Assembly: GCA_027067055.1 (NCBI GenBank)
Contig: JAMOMK010000129.1
Span: forward strand, 1-64,000
Source of the DNA: Lysobacterales bacterium
Lineage (GTDB): Bacteria > Pseudomonadota > Gammaproteobacteria > Xanthomonadales > Marinicellaceae
Length of the DNA: 64,000 nt
Direction: 5' to 3'
Of this stretch, positions 26,728 to 35,628 are shown piece by piece (within the stretch, counting starts at the first letter, position 1; each line of letters begins with the position of its first letter). The position numbers and the translations under genes were made by a program. The notes beneath the pieces are model-generated. The model was given only the letters and a program-made list of their open reading frames with translations. It ran no database searches and was not told where the DNA came from.

Positions 26728-26756
26728 TGATTTACCTAAAATTCAAAAGGGTCGTG

Positions 26757-26817
26757 ATTATAACATAAATTAAGGTTAGTTTTGTTAAAGGAACATTGTT
26801 CCGCAGCGTTAATAACG
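26757..26817 (-). promoter_or_regulatory. rfb operon promoter with two adjacent palindromes
   Basis: On the minus strand TGT followed by TATAAT (26762-26757) is an extended -10. Upstream of it lie GGAAC-ATT-GTTCC (26790-26802) and CGTTA-A-TAACG (26807-26817). The first palindrome is centred about 46 bp before the expected start, an activator-like position. Which protein binds is unknown. Confidence 0.45.
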
Positions 26818-26845
26818 TAAAAATTATATAAAAAGTATCTGGAGT

Positions 26846-27505
26846 TTATTGGTTGATAGTGAGTGCCTGAAATAGTTGTATCAGTTTATCTTTATCAAGC
26901 TTCCCATCGGTTCTCACACTGCTGCATAAATCAATACCAAAAGGTTTGACATGTTCGTAGGCTTGTTTGATGTTTTGTGGGGTGATGCCACCTGCTAAAA
27001 ATAGCGGAACATCAATTTGCTGGCGGATTTTTTTGCTCAAATCCCAATTATGAGTTTTACCTGTTCCACCTAGCTCTTTTACCTTCAAGTTTGGATTGCC
27101 GCTGTCCAATAAAATGGCATCGACATATCGTGAGACTTCGATAGCTTGTTGAACTGAACTTTCATCAATGACATGAATGACTTGGACTAATTTTACATGA
27201 GGTAATATCTGACGAATTTTTTGATAGCCATTATCAGTGAGTTCATCGACTAATTGGATTGTTGTGGTTTGTGCTTTTTGATAATGAGCAATAATATCAT
27301 CAGCATTGGTTTGGCTGGTTAATAAAAAGGTGGAAATTGGAGGAGGGGCTTTTTGTGCAATTTCATGGATTAAATCATCTGAAATTATCCCTGGGCCACT
27401 TGGCATAGCACCAACTAACCCAAGGGCATCAGCACCACATTCGATGGCAAGTTGTGCTTCTTGAGTTGAGCTAATGCAGCAAATTTTAATGCGAGGTTTT
27501 TGCAT
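26846..27505 (-). CDS. Divergent phosphoribosylanthranilate isomerase (TrpF-like)
   Basis: The 219-residue (beta/alpha)8 protein aligns with TrpF. RIKICCIS carries the catalytic-type Cys9, IECGADALGLV follows, AILLDSG holds the general-acid Asp position, then GGTGKTHNWDL, LAGGITPQNI and a final phosphate-binding DLCSSVRTDGKLDKDKL. It differs from textbook TrpF: the SPR arginine motif is replaced by MPSGPG and the QLHG histidine by QLVD. It is 3 bp downstream of pheA, so it belongs to serC-pheA. No other trp gene is present. It may be a true isomerase of a variant subfamily or a related aldose isomerase. Confidence 0.72.
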   Translation of the reverse strand: MQKPRIKICCISSTQEAQLAIECGADALGLVGAMPSGPGIISDDLIHEIAQKAPPPISTFLLTSQTNADDIIAHYQKAQTTTIQLVDELTDNGYQKIRQILPHVKLVQVIHVIDESSVQQAIEVSRYVDAILLDSGNPNLKVKELGGTGKTHNWDLSKKIRQQIDVPLFLAGGITPQNIKQAYEHVKPFGIDLCSSVRTDGKLDKDKLIQLFQALTINQ

Positions 27506-27508
27506 AGC

Positions 27509-28594
27509 CTAAGTCACAGATTTAGGATAAGAGCCTAAAACTTTAAGCTTGGTTGTAATTCTTTCCAACATTCTTAAAGCTTTTGCCATGTTTTCATCAT
27601 CTTTATGTCCATCTACGTCAATAAAAAAGACATAATCCCATTTGCCGCGTTTTGATGGTCGTGATTCGATACGTTTCATGCTAACACCGCAATCATTAAG
27701 TGGTTGCAAAATATGAAACAATGCTCCTGGTTGATCTTTGGCAGCAACCAATAAAGATGTCTTGTCATCACCACTTGGTACGAGTACCTGTTTACCGATA
27801 ACCAAAAAACGGGTAGAATTATCACTGCGGTCTTCAATTTCTTGGTGCAAAACTTCTAACCCATACATTGTGGCAGCACTAATACCTGCAATGGCAGCAG
27901 CATGATCAGTAAATTGTGCGCGCTTGGCAGCTTCTGCATTCGAACTAACAGGAATACATTCGGCATGTGGAATATTTTCTTTGAGCCAACCACGGCACTG
28001 AGCAAGAGACTGACGGTGAGAAAATACGGTAGTAATTTCATTAATATCAATGGTTCTACTCATTAAATTGTGGTGAATGGGTAAATCCAATTCTCCACAT
28101 ATTTTCAAAGGGGAAGACAAAAACATATCAAGTGTGTTATTGACAGCTCCTTCGGTTGAATTTTCTACCGGAACCATGCCAAAATCAGCAATCCCAGCTT
28201 CGACTTCGGCAAAAACCGAGTCAATACTGGTGACAGGCATAGCGGATACCGAATGACCAAAATATTTGTAAGTTGCCATTTCAGAAAATGTTCCTGCAGG
28301 ACCTAGATAGGCAATATTTAATGGTTTTTGCTGTGCTAAACAAGCTGACATGATTTCACGAAATAAACGCACTAAAGTTTCATCTTTAAGGGGACCATCA
28401 TTACGAGCTTTGACAGCACGTAACACTTGAGCTTCACGTTCGGGGCGGTAAAAGGCTCCACCTGATTTACTTTTGGCTTTTGTTTGAGCAACGGATGAGG
28501 CGATGCTCGCACGTTGAGAAATTAACTCTTGAATAGTGGCATCTATGTTATCTATTTTGTCGCGCAGTTTGGACAAGTCTATTTTATTATCCAT
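27509..28594 (-). CDS. pheA: Bifunctional chorismate mutase / prephenate dehydratase (P-protein)
   Basis: This 361-residue enzyme makes phenylpyruvate from chorismate. Its domains in order are AroQ chorismate mutase (about 5-95), prephenate dehydratase (about 95-275) starting NIAYLGPAGTFSEMATYKYFG with the conserved DNSTRFLVIG near the end, and a C-terminal ACT domain (about 280-361) with the Phe-binding ESRPSKRGKWDYVFFID. Feedback inhibition by phenylalanine is therefore expected. It overlaps the serC stop by 8 bp and is followed 3 bp later by the TrpF-like gene. Confidence 0.95.
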   Translation of the reverse strand: MDNKIDLSKLRDKIDNIDATIQELISQRASIASSVAQTKAKSKSGGAFYRPEREAQVLRAVKARNDGPLKDETLVRLFREIMSACLAQQKPLNIAYLGPAGTFSEMATYKYFGHSVSAMPVTSIDSVFAEVEAGIADFGMVPVENSTEGAVNNTLDMFLSSPLKICGELDLPIHHNLMSRTIDINEITTVFSHRQSLAQCRGWLKENIPHAECIPVSSNAEAAKRAQFTDHAAAIAGISAATMYGLEVLHQEIEDRSDNSTRFLVIGKQVLVPSGDDKTSLLVAAKDQPGALFHILQPLNDCGVSMKRIESRPSKRGKWDYVFFIDVDGHKDDENMAKALRMLERITTKLKVLGSYPKSVT

Positions 28595-29684
28595 TTGTCT
28601 TCTCGAATGTTTTCATGTATTCAATTAAGGCATCAACACCAGCAATTGGCATGGCATTATATAAGCTGGCACGCATGCCACCAACAGCACGATGTCCTTT
28701 TATCGCTTTAATACCAACTTTATCGGCACCTGCAATAAAGTCTTCATTGAATTTTTCATCCTTAAGTAAAAAAGTGACATTAACTTTAGAACGGCTTTTG
28801 ACTTCCACTTCATTTCGATAAAAATCACTGTTATCAATAAAGTCATAGAGTTTGCTTGATTTGGTATTGTTACGTGTGGCAATCGCCTCAAGTCCACCGG
28901 TGTTTTTAATCCAGTTCAATACCAAATTCATCACATACCAAGGAAAAGTCGGTGGTGTGTTCCACAAAGAGTCGTGTTTAGAGTAAGTGCGATAATCCAA
29001 CATTAGTGGTAAATTGCTAGGTGCTTTGAGTTGTAATTCTTTTTTGATAATAACAATAGTGATGCCAGCAATACCCAGATTTTTTTGCGCACTTGCATAG
29101 ATTAAATCGTATTTGGATACATCAATAGGGCGAGTCATTAGGTTCGATGTCATATCACAGAACATTGGCACACCCTTGCTATCGGGGACTTCTTGCCATT
29201 CGACTCCTTCGAGTGTTTCATTTGTGGTGTAATGAAAATAATCGAAACTATCATCCAGCTGAGACATGTCGTATTGCGGGATGTGGGTATAAATTTCATC
29301 TTGTTTGTAAGGCACTAGTGGCCTGGCATTACAGAATTTTTGTGCTTCTAAAATAGCAGATTTGCCCCAATGGCCATGAACAAAATACATGGCTTTACCT
29401 GTCAAACTTGAAAAGCTCATTGGCATCATAGAATATTGTAAACGGGCACCACCTGGTGTCATTAACACATCGTAATCATCAGGGATATTCAAGATTTCAC
29501 GAACCAATTCTTCTGTTTCCTTGACCATGCTTCTAAATACGGGTCCTCGATGTGAGACTTCCATAACCGATGATCCTGTGCCACGCCAATTTGGCATGTC
29601 ATCAATTATTTGTTGCTTGACAGAATCCGGTAACATGGCAGGCCCTGGTGCGAAATTGTATATTTTTTGTGTGCTATTTGTCAT
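28587..29684 (-). CDS. serC: Phosphoserine aminotransferase
   Basis: SerC transaminates 3-phosphohydroxypyruvate in serine synthesis and also serves pyridoxal phosphate synthesis. The 365-residue class V aminotransferase begins IYNFAPGPAMLP and has HRGPVF and GGARLQYSMMPMS. The PLP lysine is Lys201 in YASAQKNLGIAG, and it ends with GHRAVGGMRASLYNAMP. It is the first gene of serC-pheA-trpF-like and is divergent from msrP. In related bacteria hisC and aroA usually follow pheA; here they sit 31 kb away at 59630-62054. Confidence 0.95.
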   Translation of the reverse strand: MTNSTQKIYNFAPGPAMLPDSVKQQIIDDMPNWRGTGSSVMEVSHRGPVFRSMVKETEELVREILNIPDDYDVLMTPGGARLQYSMMPMSFSSLTGKAMYFVHGHWGKSAILEAQKFCNARPLVPYKQDEIYTHIPQYDMSQLDDSFDYFHYTTNETLEGVEWQEVPDSKGVPMFCDMTSNLMTRPIDVSKYDLIYASAQKNLGIAGITIVIIKKELQLKAPSNLPLMLDYRTYSKHDSLWNTPPTFPWYVMNLVLNWIKNTGGLEAIATRNNTKSSKLYDFIDNSDFYRNEVEVKSRSKVNVTFLLKDEKFNEDFIAGADKVGIKAIKGHRAVGGMRASLYNAMPIAGVDALIEYMKTFEKTNG

Positions 29685-29755
29685 AATGTTATAAATATGT
29701 GAAAACTAAATTGTTCTGTTGTGTTCTAATGAATACAAGATAATCGGATAATACC

Positions 29756-30703
29756 ATGAAATTTAAAAATAGCATTAAAGAGAATGACGTTACAGACGAA
29801 AGTTTATATAAATCACGTCGTAACTTTATTAAATCAGCTTCAATTATTACATCAAGTGGTATTTTAGGTGCAAAAACTAGTCAGGCATTTGAAATAGGTA
29901 AACACGAAAGTACCAATAAGTGCAATATTAAAAATGAAGCCATTACTGCTGAGAAATATGCGGCTAGCTATAATAATTTTTATGAATTTGCCACTTCGAA
30001 AGATGCACCAGCAGAGTTGGCACACACACTCAAGCCAGAACCTTGGCAAGTCGAAATCACTGGGCATTGTAACAATACAGGACTTTTGGATTTAGATGAT
30101 ATACTTAAAAAACAAACACTTGAAGAAAGAATCTACCGTTTTAGGTGTGTAGAAGCGTGGTCAATGGTAATACCGTGGTTAGGCTTTAGGCTTTCTGATT
30201 TAATCAAACAGTTGGAACCCACTTCAAAAGCGAAGTATATTTATTTTGAAACCTTAAAAGATTCTGATCAAATGCCAGGGCAACATCGAAGAACTATTCC
30301 ATGGCCTTACCGTGAAGGCTTGCGTATGGATGAAGCGATGAATGAATTAAGCTTTATGGCGGTTGGCATGTATGGTGAAAAATTACCCAATCAAAATGGA
30401 GCGCCATTGCGTTTAGTAGTGCCGTGGAAATATGGGTTTAAAAGCATCAAATCTATCGTGAAGATTTCATTTTTATCAAAACAACCAGTCAATTCATGGA
30501 ATCAAATAGCCGATGACGAATATGGATTCTATGCCAATGTTAATCCTGATGTTGACCATCCGCGTTGGTCACAAGCCAGCGAACGTAGAATCGGCTCAGG
30601 ATTTTCATTATTCAATCCACGTATTGATACACTCAAGTTCAATGGTTATGGAAATCATGTTGCGGATATGTATAAGGGGATGAATTTGAGAAGGTATTTT
30701 TAA
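29756..30703 (+). CDS. msrP: Periplasmic methionine sulfoxide reductase catalytic subunit MsrP (YedY)
   Basis: This 315-residue molybdopterin enzyme repairs oxidised methionine in periplasmic proteins. It has a twin-arginine signal with RRNFIKSASI (21-30) followed by a hydrophobic stretch. The molybdenum ligand is Cys131 in YRFRCVEAWSMVIPWLGF, the signature of this sulfite-oxidase-fold family. GAPLRLVVPWKYGFKSIKSI is also conserved. MsrP normally receives electrons from the haem membrane protein MsrQ, usually encoded next to it; no msrQ is adjacent here. It opens a group of molybdenum-linked genes. Confidence 0.93.
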   Translation: MKFKNSIKENDVTDESLYKSRRNFIKSASIITSSGILGAKTSQAFEIGKHESTNKCNIKNEAITAEKYAASYNNFYEFATSKDAPAELAHTLKPEPWQVEITGHCNNTGLLDLDDILKKQTLEERIYRFRCVEAWSMVIPWLGFRLSDLIKQLEPTSKAKYIYFETLKDSDQMPGQHRRTIPWPYREGLRMDEAMNELSFMAVGMYGEKLPNQNGAPLRLVVPWKYGFKSIKSIVKISFLSKQPVNSWNQIADDEYGFYANVNPDVDHPRWSQASERRIGSGFSLFNPRIDTLKFNGYGNHVADMYKGMNLRRYF

Positions 30704-30705
30704 AA

Positions 30706-31323
30706 TTATATGCCTCTTTTTAGGTAGTCTATCCAAGATTCTTTCGTATTCAAATTTATATGGATTGTGTCATCATTAACTTTTTTCCAGAAAATTTGTG
30801 ATTTATTGATTTTTCTCATTTCTTCGTCTAATTGAGAGTTTTTAGGTTTTAATACCAAGTTTTCACAAAGCTTTCGTGAAAGTTTAATAGGATGGCCAGA
30901 TTTACCTCGATAAATTGGCTTGACAACGCTGTGTTTGCTTTCTTTCAACAATATTTCAATTGTTTTTTTTGTAGCTAATGCACTGTCAATGTGTAATATT
31001 AAAGCAAAATCCCATTGACTAGCTAATGCCTTATTCAAAATGGTTTGTAATGTTGAAAATGATCCATTTGCAGGATTTTGGTTGATTGAATAATTGGTTT
31101 TAAAGGTGCTGTTATTTAAACAAAAGGATTTGTCTAGGTATTGATCATTGTTGTAGCCAAGGCCTATAAATGATTCAGACAAACCCAGATTTAAATAGTG
31201 CTTTAATACAATATCAATCCAATAAATATTATGGACTTTTCGTAACCCTTTAATTTCTTCAGCTCTACTGGACTTTCCCCCAGCCAATAGAATTAATACA
31301 GTTCGAGGGTGATTTCTTAACAA
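30706..31323 (-). CDS. MobA/MocA-like molybdenum cofactor nucleotidyltransferase
   Basis: The 205-residue protein begins with the nucleotidyltransferase loop TVLILLAGGKSSR and has HIDSALATKKTIEIL as the metal-binding Asp region. GKSGHPIKLSRKLCENLV resembles the GHPI/V motif of CTP:molybdopterin cytidylyltransferases (MocA). The sequence is divergent: the usual GxPKxL lysine segment reads GLRKVHN. The start is TTG 31323, because no ATG fits before the loop. It is divergent from the IorA/IorB-like genes and convergent with msrP. It could supply the cytosine dinucleotide cofactor for the IorB-like enzyme. Confidence 0.65.
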   Translation of the reverse strand: MLRNHPRTVLILLAGGKSSRAEEIKGLRKVHNIYWIDIVLKHYLNLGLSESFIGLGYNNDQYLDKSFCLNNSTFKTNYSINQNPANGSFSTLQTILNKALASQWDFALILHIDSALATKKTIEILLKESKHSVVKPIYRGKSGHPIKLSRKLCENLVLKPKNSQLDEEMRKINKSQIFWKKVNDDTIHINLNTKESWIDYLKRGI

Positions 31324-31391
31324 TATCTTATATTCTCACAAAATAATTTCATACAAAATGCTATACTATCATAAATTAATAATTAAATAGA

Positions 31392-31853
31392 ATGATGAAA
31401 TCACTAAATGTAAATAACAACAATTATGATGTAGATGTACCTGATGATATGCCCTTGTTATGGGTCCTACGCGATATTGTTAATCTTAAAGGGACAAAAT
31501 ATGGGTGTGGAATAGGGCAATGTGGAGCATGTACTGTGCATATTGACGGTGTGCCCACTAGGTCATGTTTGTTGCCTGTAAGTGCGGCTCAAAGTAAATC
31601 AATAATGACAATTGAAGGATTGGGAGAAGGTGAATTACATAATGTGCAAAAAGCTTGGATAGAATTGAATGTCTCCCAATGTGGTTACTGTCAATCAGGA
31701 CAAATTATGTCGGCAGTTGCTTTAATCAATCAAAATAAGAACCCAAATGATGAGGATATCAATCAAGCTATGTCAGGAAATATTTGCCGTTGCGGAACTT
31801 ATAAACGCATCCGTGCGGCAATAAAATTGGCAGCTAATATGGAGTTGTCATGA
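31392..31853 (+). CDS. [2Fe-2S] subunit of a molybdenum hydroxylase (IorA-like)
   Basis: This 153-residue electron-transfer subunit has two [2Fe-2S] clusters. The plant-type N-terminal cluster uses Cys39, Cys44, Cys47 and Cys59 ([16 protein letters not shown]). The C-terminal cluster uses Cys97, Cys100, Cys132 and Cys134 (CGYCQSG and ICRCGTY). The size and spacing match the small subunit of isoquinoline 1-oxidoreductase and aldehyde dehydrogenase families. It overlaps the large subunit gene by 4 bp (ATGA). Confidence 0.93.
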   Translation: MMKSLNVNNNNYDVDVPDDMPLLWVLRDIVNLKGTKYGCGIGQCGACTVHIDGVPTRSCLLPVSAAQSKSIMTIEGLGEGELHNVQKAWIELNVSQCGYCQSGQIMSAVALINQNKNPNDEDINQAMSGNICRCGTYKRIRAAIKLAANMELS

Positions 31854-34060
31854 AAAAGACAGTTACTCGCCGTGATTTTATCAAAACTATAGGGATTGCA
31901 TCTGGTGGTTTGCTTATTGGTCTCAATTTGTCTTCTTGTTCAGTAAAAAAACATTATGCTTATGAGAGCAATGCAATTATTCCGAATATATGGATTAGTT
32001 TGCAAACAAATGGTGATACTTATTTAGTTGTTCATCGTTCAGAAATGGGTCAAGGAATTAGAACTTCCTTGGCTGCGGTTTTAGCCGATGAAATGGAAGC
32101 TGATTTATCTAGGGTCAAAATTGAACAAGCCATTGGTGATAAAAAATACGGCAGCCAAAATACCGATGGTTCACGCAGTGTTCGTGATTTCATCAAGACA
32201 TTAAGACTTGCAGGTGCTACGGTCAGAGAATTATTAATAAATGCAGCATCCAAGCAATTGCGGGTCTCAAAAAAGTACTTGTATGCGGATTCTCATTTTG
32301 TTTATGATAATAAATCTGGCAAACAAATAGCCTATGGTGATTTAGTGGAAACAGCAAAAACACTCAATTTACCAAAAAACCCTCAAATAAAAGCAACAAA
32401 AGACTTTAAATACATTGGCACAGAAATTGATAACTTAGATAGTGAGCTATATGTGACGGGCAAAGCTGTTTATGGTAATGATTGTCAGTTAGATGGCATG
32501 GTTTATGCTTCAATTCAAAGAACGCCAATAATCGGAGGTAAGATAAAGTCAGTTAATAAAGACAAAACCTTGGCACTCAAAGGCGTCATTGATGTGATCG
32601 AATTAGAAGGAACCGAAGGTGCTCCCTATTTTTATTCTCTGGCAGGTGTTGCGGTGATAGCTGAAAATAGCTGGGTTGCAGAACAAGGTAAGCGATTATT
32701 AGAAATCCAATGGCAACATGAAAAAGACAATGATAATGTTAATTATGACAGTGACAGCTACCGATTAAAATTAGAAGAATCCGTTATGTCTGAAGGGGCA
32801 GAGTACCGTAATGATGGTGATGTATACTCGGTCTTTGATAATAAGGAATCTAATGATAATGTAATAGAAGCACTTTACTATACACCTCATCTTGCTCATG
32901 CTCCGATGGAAACTCCGACTGCGTTGGCTGTAGTGAAAAAGGATAGGTGTGAAGTATGGACTTCTGTTCAAACCCCGCAAACAGCTCAATCATTGGTTGC
33001 TGATGAATTAAAGCTAGATCCATCAAAGGTGATTATTAATGTTACTTTTTTAGGTGGTGGGTTTGGCAGAAAATCAAAACCAGATTTTGTTGTAGAAGCA
33101 GTTAAATTGGCAAGAATACTGGATAAGCCAGTTAAGGTGCTATGGAGTAGAGAAGATGAAATCAGACACGGTTATTATCATTCTGTAACTGCTCAATACC
33201 ATAAAGCCAGTATTGATAATGACAATAATGTCAAAGCTTGGTTGCATCGATCTGATTTTCCACCAATTGCAGCAACATTTGATTCATCTGCTCGTGGACC
33301 AGCAGCTGGGCTTAAACAAGCTGCAACAAACATGCCCTATGCTATCGAAAATGTGAGGGTGGAAGCAGGCGATGCAAAAGCCCATGTCAGAATTGGGTGG
33401 TTACGTTCTGTCTATAATGTTTTTCATGGCTTTAGCATAAATAGTTTTGTCGATGAGTTAGCTCATGTAAGAAATATAGACCCTTTGCAGCATCAATTAG
33501 ATTTGATTGGTTCTGATCGATTATTGTTCGAAGATTCTGAGCCAGCATTTGAGTTTAATACTGCACGATTAAAAAAAGTTTTATCAAAAGCTGCTCAAAA
33601 TGCCAACTGGGGTAAAACATTACCCGAAGGTCATGGCATGGGTTTAGCTGTTCATTACAGTTTTTATAGTTATGTTGCACAAGTAATAGAAGTATCTGTT
33701 ATCAATAATAAACTCAAAGTACATGAAATAAACTCTGTGATAGACTGTGGGTTGGTTGTTAACAAAGATGCGGTGACTAATCAAATGGAGGGAGCTGCTA
33801 TATTTGGATTGTCATTAAGTTTATTTGGAGAAATTACTGCCAAAGAAGGCAAAATACAACAGTCTAATTTTCACGACTACCCAATGTTAAGAATGAAAGA
33901 TGCACCCAAAGTTAATGTAGAAATACTAGTTACTGACAACCCGTCTACAGGGGTTGGTGAACCAGGAGTGCCACCAATAGCACCCGCATTAGCAAATGCA
34001 TTATTTGCTGCGACTGGTAAAAGATACCGAGAATTGCCGATTAAAATAGAACTAGCCTGA
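31850..34060 (+). CDS. Molybdopterin-binding subunit of a periplasmic hydroxylase (IorB-like)
   Basis: The 736-residue catalytic subunit is of the xanthine oxidase superfamily, IorB/aldehyde oxidoreductase group. It has a Tat-type signal with [14 protein letters not shown] (6-19) followed by SSCS, a possible lipobox. [30 protein letters not shown] and the final [18 protein letters not shown] (with the base Glu) mark the cofactor pocket. The enzyme is probably exported folded with its [2Fe-2S] partner. The natural substrate (aldehyde or N-heterocycle) cannot be read. No cytochrome c subunit gene follows. Confidence 0.9.
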   Translation: MKKTVTRRDFIKTIGIASGGLLIGLNLSSCSVKKHYAYESNAIIPNIWISLQTNGDTYLVVHRSEMGQGIRTSLAAVLADEMEADLSRVKIEQAIGDKKYGSQNTDGSRSVRDFIKTLRLAGATVRELLINAASKQLRVSKKYLYADSHFVYDNKSGKQIAYGDLVETAKTLNLPKNPQIKATKDFKYIGTEIDNLDSELYVTGKAVYGNDCQLDGMVYASIQRTPIIGGKIKSVNKDKTLALKGVIDVIELEGTEGAPYFYSLAGVAVIAENSWVAEQGKRLLEIQWQHEKDNDNVNYDSDSYRLKLEESVMSEGAEYRNDGDVYSVFDNKESNDNVIEALYYTPHLAHAPMETPTALAVVKKDRCEVWTSVQTPQTAQSLVADELKLDPSKVIINVTFLGGGFGRKSKPDFVVEAVKLARILDKPVKVLWSREDEIRHGYYHSVTAQYHKASIDNDNNVKAWLHRSDFPPIAATFDSSARGPAAGLKQAATNMPYAIENVRVEAGDAKAHVRIGWLRSVYNVFHGFSINSFVDELAHVRNIDPLQHQLDLIGSDRLLFEDSEPAFEFNTARLKKVLSKAAQNANWGKTLPEGHGMGLAVHYSFYSYVAQVIEVSVINNKLKVHEINSVIDCGLVVNKDAVTNQMEGAAIFGLSLSLFGEITAKEGKIQQSNFHDYPMLRMKDAPKVNVEILVTDNPSTGVGEPGVPPIAPALANALFAATGKRYRELPIKIELA

Positions 34061-34785
34061 TGAATTTACAGAGTCAGAAAATGCGTATACCAATATGTTT
34101 GTTATCTATTTTTCTAATAGCTGTCTTTACCTTTAAGGCTTTTTCTCGCCAACACAGTGCTAAAACTATAATGAATGAGCAAAAGCCAAAGTTGGAAAAA
34201 GAATTAAGTGTTAAAGGTCTGGCTCTTGGATCCGAAGTTTTTATTCGTTTATTTAAGCAAGAAGAGGTTCTTGAATTGTGGGTGGAAAATGACTCACAAT
34301 TTCAACTGTTTAAGACTTATAAGATTTGTACTTATGGTTCACAAGGTTTAGGTCCAAAGCTCAAAGAGGGCGATGGTAAAGCACCTGAAGGTTTTTATTA
34401 CGTTAAAAAACAGCAACTTAATCCAAATAGTTCATATCATTTGTCTTTTAACCTGGGGTTTCCCAATAAATACGACCGAGCTCACGGACGAACTGGTTCA
34501 GCATTAATGGTACACGGCAATTGTGTTTCTGTAGGATGTTATGCCATGACTGATAATAAAATTGAAGAGATCTATACCATTGTTCACCAAGCTTTAGATA
34601 ATGGACAAGAGTTTTTTCGTGTGCATATCTTCCCATTCAAAATGACTCACACAAATATGTTAGAGCACCAAGACTCGCAATGGTCTGGTTTTTGGCAGAA
34701 CCTAAAGTTGGGTTATGATCATTTTGAAAATAGCCATGTACCACCTAATGTAGAAGTCAATAATAAAGTCTATATGTTTGACTAG
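34060..34785 (+). CDS. YafK-like murein L,D-transpeptidase family protein
   Basis: The 241-residue protein has one N-terminal hydrophobic anchor (about 10-30) and an ErfK/YbiS/YafK-type catalytic domain. The active site is visible as ALMVHGNCVSVGCYAMTD, with nucleophile Cys160 and the His eight residues before. GDGKAPEGFYYV and LSFNLGFPNKYD precede it, as in YafK. E. coli YafK (DpaA) detaches the Braun lipoprotein from peptidoglycan. It overlaps the IorB-like stop by 1 bp, an odd pairing of a cell-wall gene with a molybdenum hydroxylase. Confidence 0.87.
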   Translation: MNLQSQKMRIPICLLSIFLIAVFTFKAFSRQHSAKTIMNEQKPKLEKELSVKGLALGSEVFIRLFKQEEVLELWVENDSQFQLFKTYKICTYGSQGLGPKLKEGDGKAPEGFYYVKKQQLNPNSSYHLSFNLGFPNKYDRAHGRTGSALMVHGNCVSVGCYAMTDNKIEEIYTIVHQALDNGQEFFRVHIFPFKMTHTNMLEHQDSQWSGFWQNLKLGYDHFENSHVPPNVEVNNKVYMFD

Positions 34786-34809
34786 CGACACCCATACCTA
34801 TTTTGATCT

Positions 34810-34919
34810 TATAGTATTTTACTATAGGATTTATATCTTCCCTCAAGGTTGATTTAAGCATTTTCTGCTTATTTTTTTAAAACAAATATATTTACTTGCA
34901 TAAGCGATAGTATTACTAT
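34810..34919 (+). promoter_or_regulatory. Two related palindromes upstream of the TetR gene
   Basis: TATAGTA-TTT-TACTATA lies at 34810-34826 and ATAGTA-T-TACTAT at 34907-34919. They share the half-site ATAGTA/TACTAT but differ in spacer (3 versus 1 base between the six-base arms). The second ends 9 bases before the ATG of the TetR-type gene. They are candidate operators for self-regulation; binding is not shown. Confidence 0.45.
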
Positions 34920-34928
34920 TATAATTGC

Positions 34929-35627
34929 ATGCACAAACTATTAATGGCTAATTTAATGCATAATTTAAACATACAAATTGAAATTGATTCAGAGTTGTAT
35001 TCTAAAAATCCTGATTCCTCGGCATTAGGTAGAAAAATAATTAATAACAGTATCGAATTAATCTATGAGATAGGGTTTGATGCATTTACTTTTAAAAAAC
35101 TGGGGACATTAATTAGTTCTCCTGAGAGTTCTATTTATCGATATTTTGATAATAAGCATTCTCTGTTGTTATATTTAACCAGTTGGTACTGGACTTGGAC
35201 TGAATACCAGTTAGCATTTGTGACTACGAATATAGTGTCACCACAGGAAAGGTTGAAAAGATCAATAAAGATGCTAACAAAGTCAGTAGTTGAAGATACT
35301 GCAGTCTCATTTGTAAATGAAGTATTGTTATCAGAGATTATATTTTCTGAATCAATTAAAGCATACCACACTAAAAGTGTAGACGAAGAAAATAAGAAAG
35401 GCTGTTTTAGAGCCTATAAACGTGTCGTTCAACGTGTGAGTGATAATGTTTTAGAAATTAACCCTGAGTTTTTATACCCGCATATGTTGGTATCAACTGT
35501 GATAGAAGGATCTCATCATCAAAAATATTTTTCAGAGCATTTACCTGCTCTGACGGATGTGAAGAAAAATGATAATTCAATCACCAACTTTTATACCGAA
35601 ATGGTATTTAATTTTTTAGAGAAATAA
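34929..35627 (+). CDS. TetR/AcrR-family transcriptional regulator
   Basis: The 232-residue protein has an N-terminal TetR-type DNA-binding domain at about 30-80: IINNSIELIYEIGFDAFTFKKLGTLISSPESSIYRYFDNKHSLLLYL, a helix-turn-helix with the usual SSIYRYF recognition helix. The all-helical ligand domain (about 85-232) is not similar to a recognised subgroup. Its stop is 1 bp before the SulP gene, so it leads the SulP-carbonic anhydrase run and probably controls it. ATG 34929 was used; Met6 or Met10 are alternatives. Confidence 0.83.
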   Translation: MHKLLMANLMHNLNIQIEIDSELYSKNPDSSALGRKIINNSIELIYEIGFDAFTFKKLGTLISSPESSIYRYFDNKHSLLLYLTSWYWTWTEYQLAFVTTNIVSPQERLKRSIKMLTKSVVEDTAVSFVNEVLLSEIIFSESIKAYHTKSVDEENKKGCFRAYKRVVQRVSDNVLEINPEFLYPHMLVSTVIEGSHHQKYFSEHLPALTDVKKNDNSITNFYTEMVFNFLEK

Positions 35628-35628
35628 T

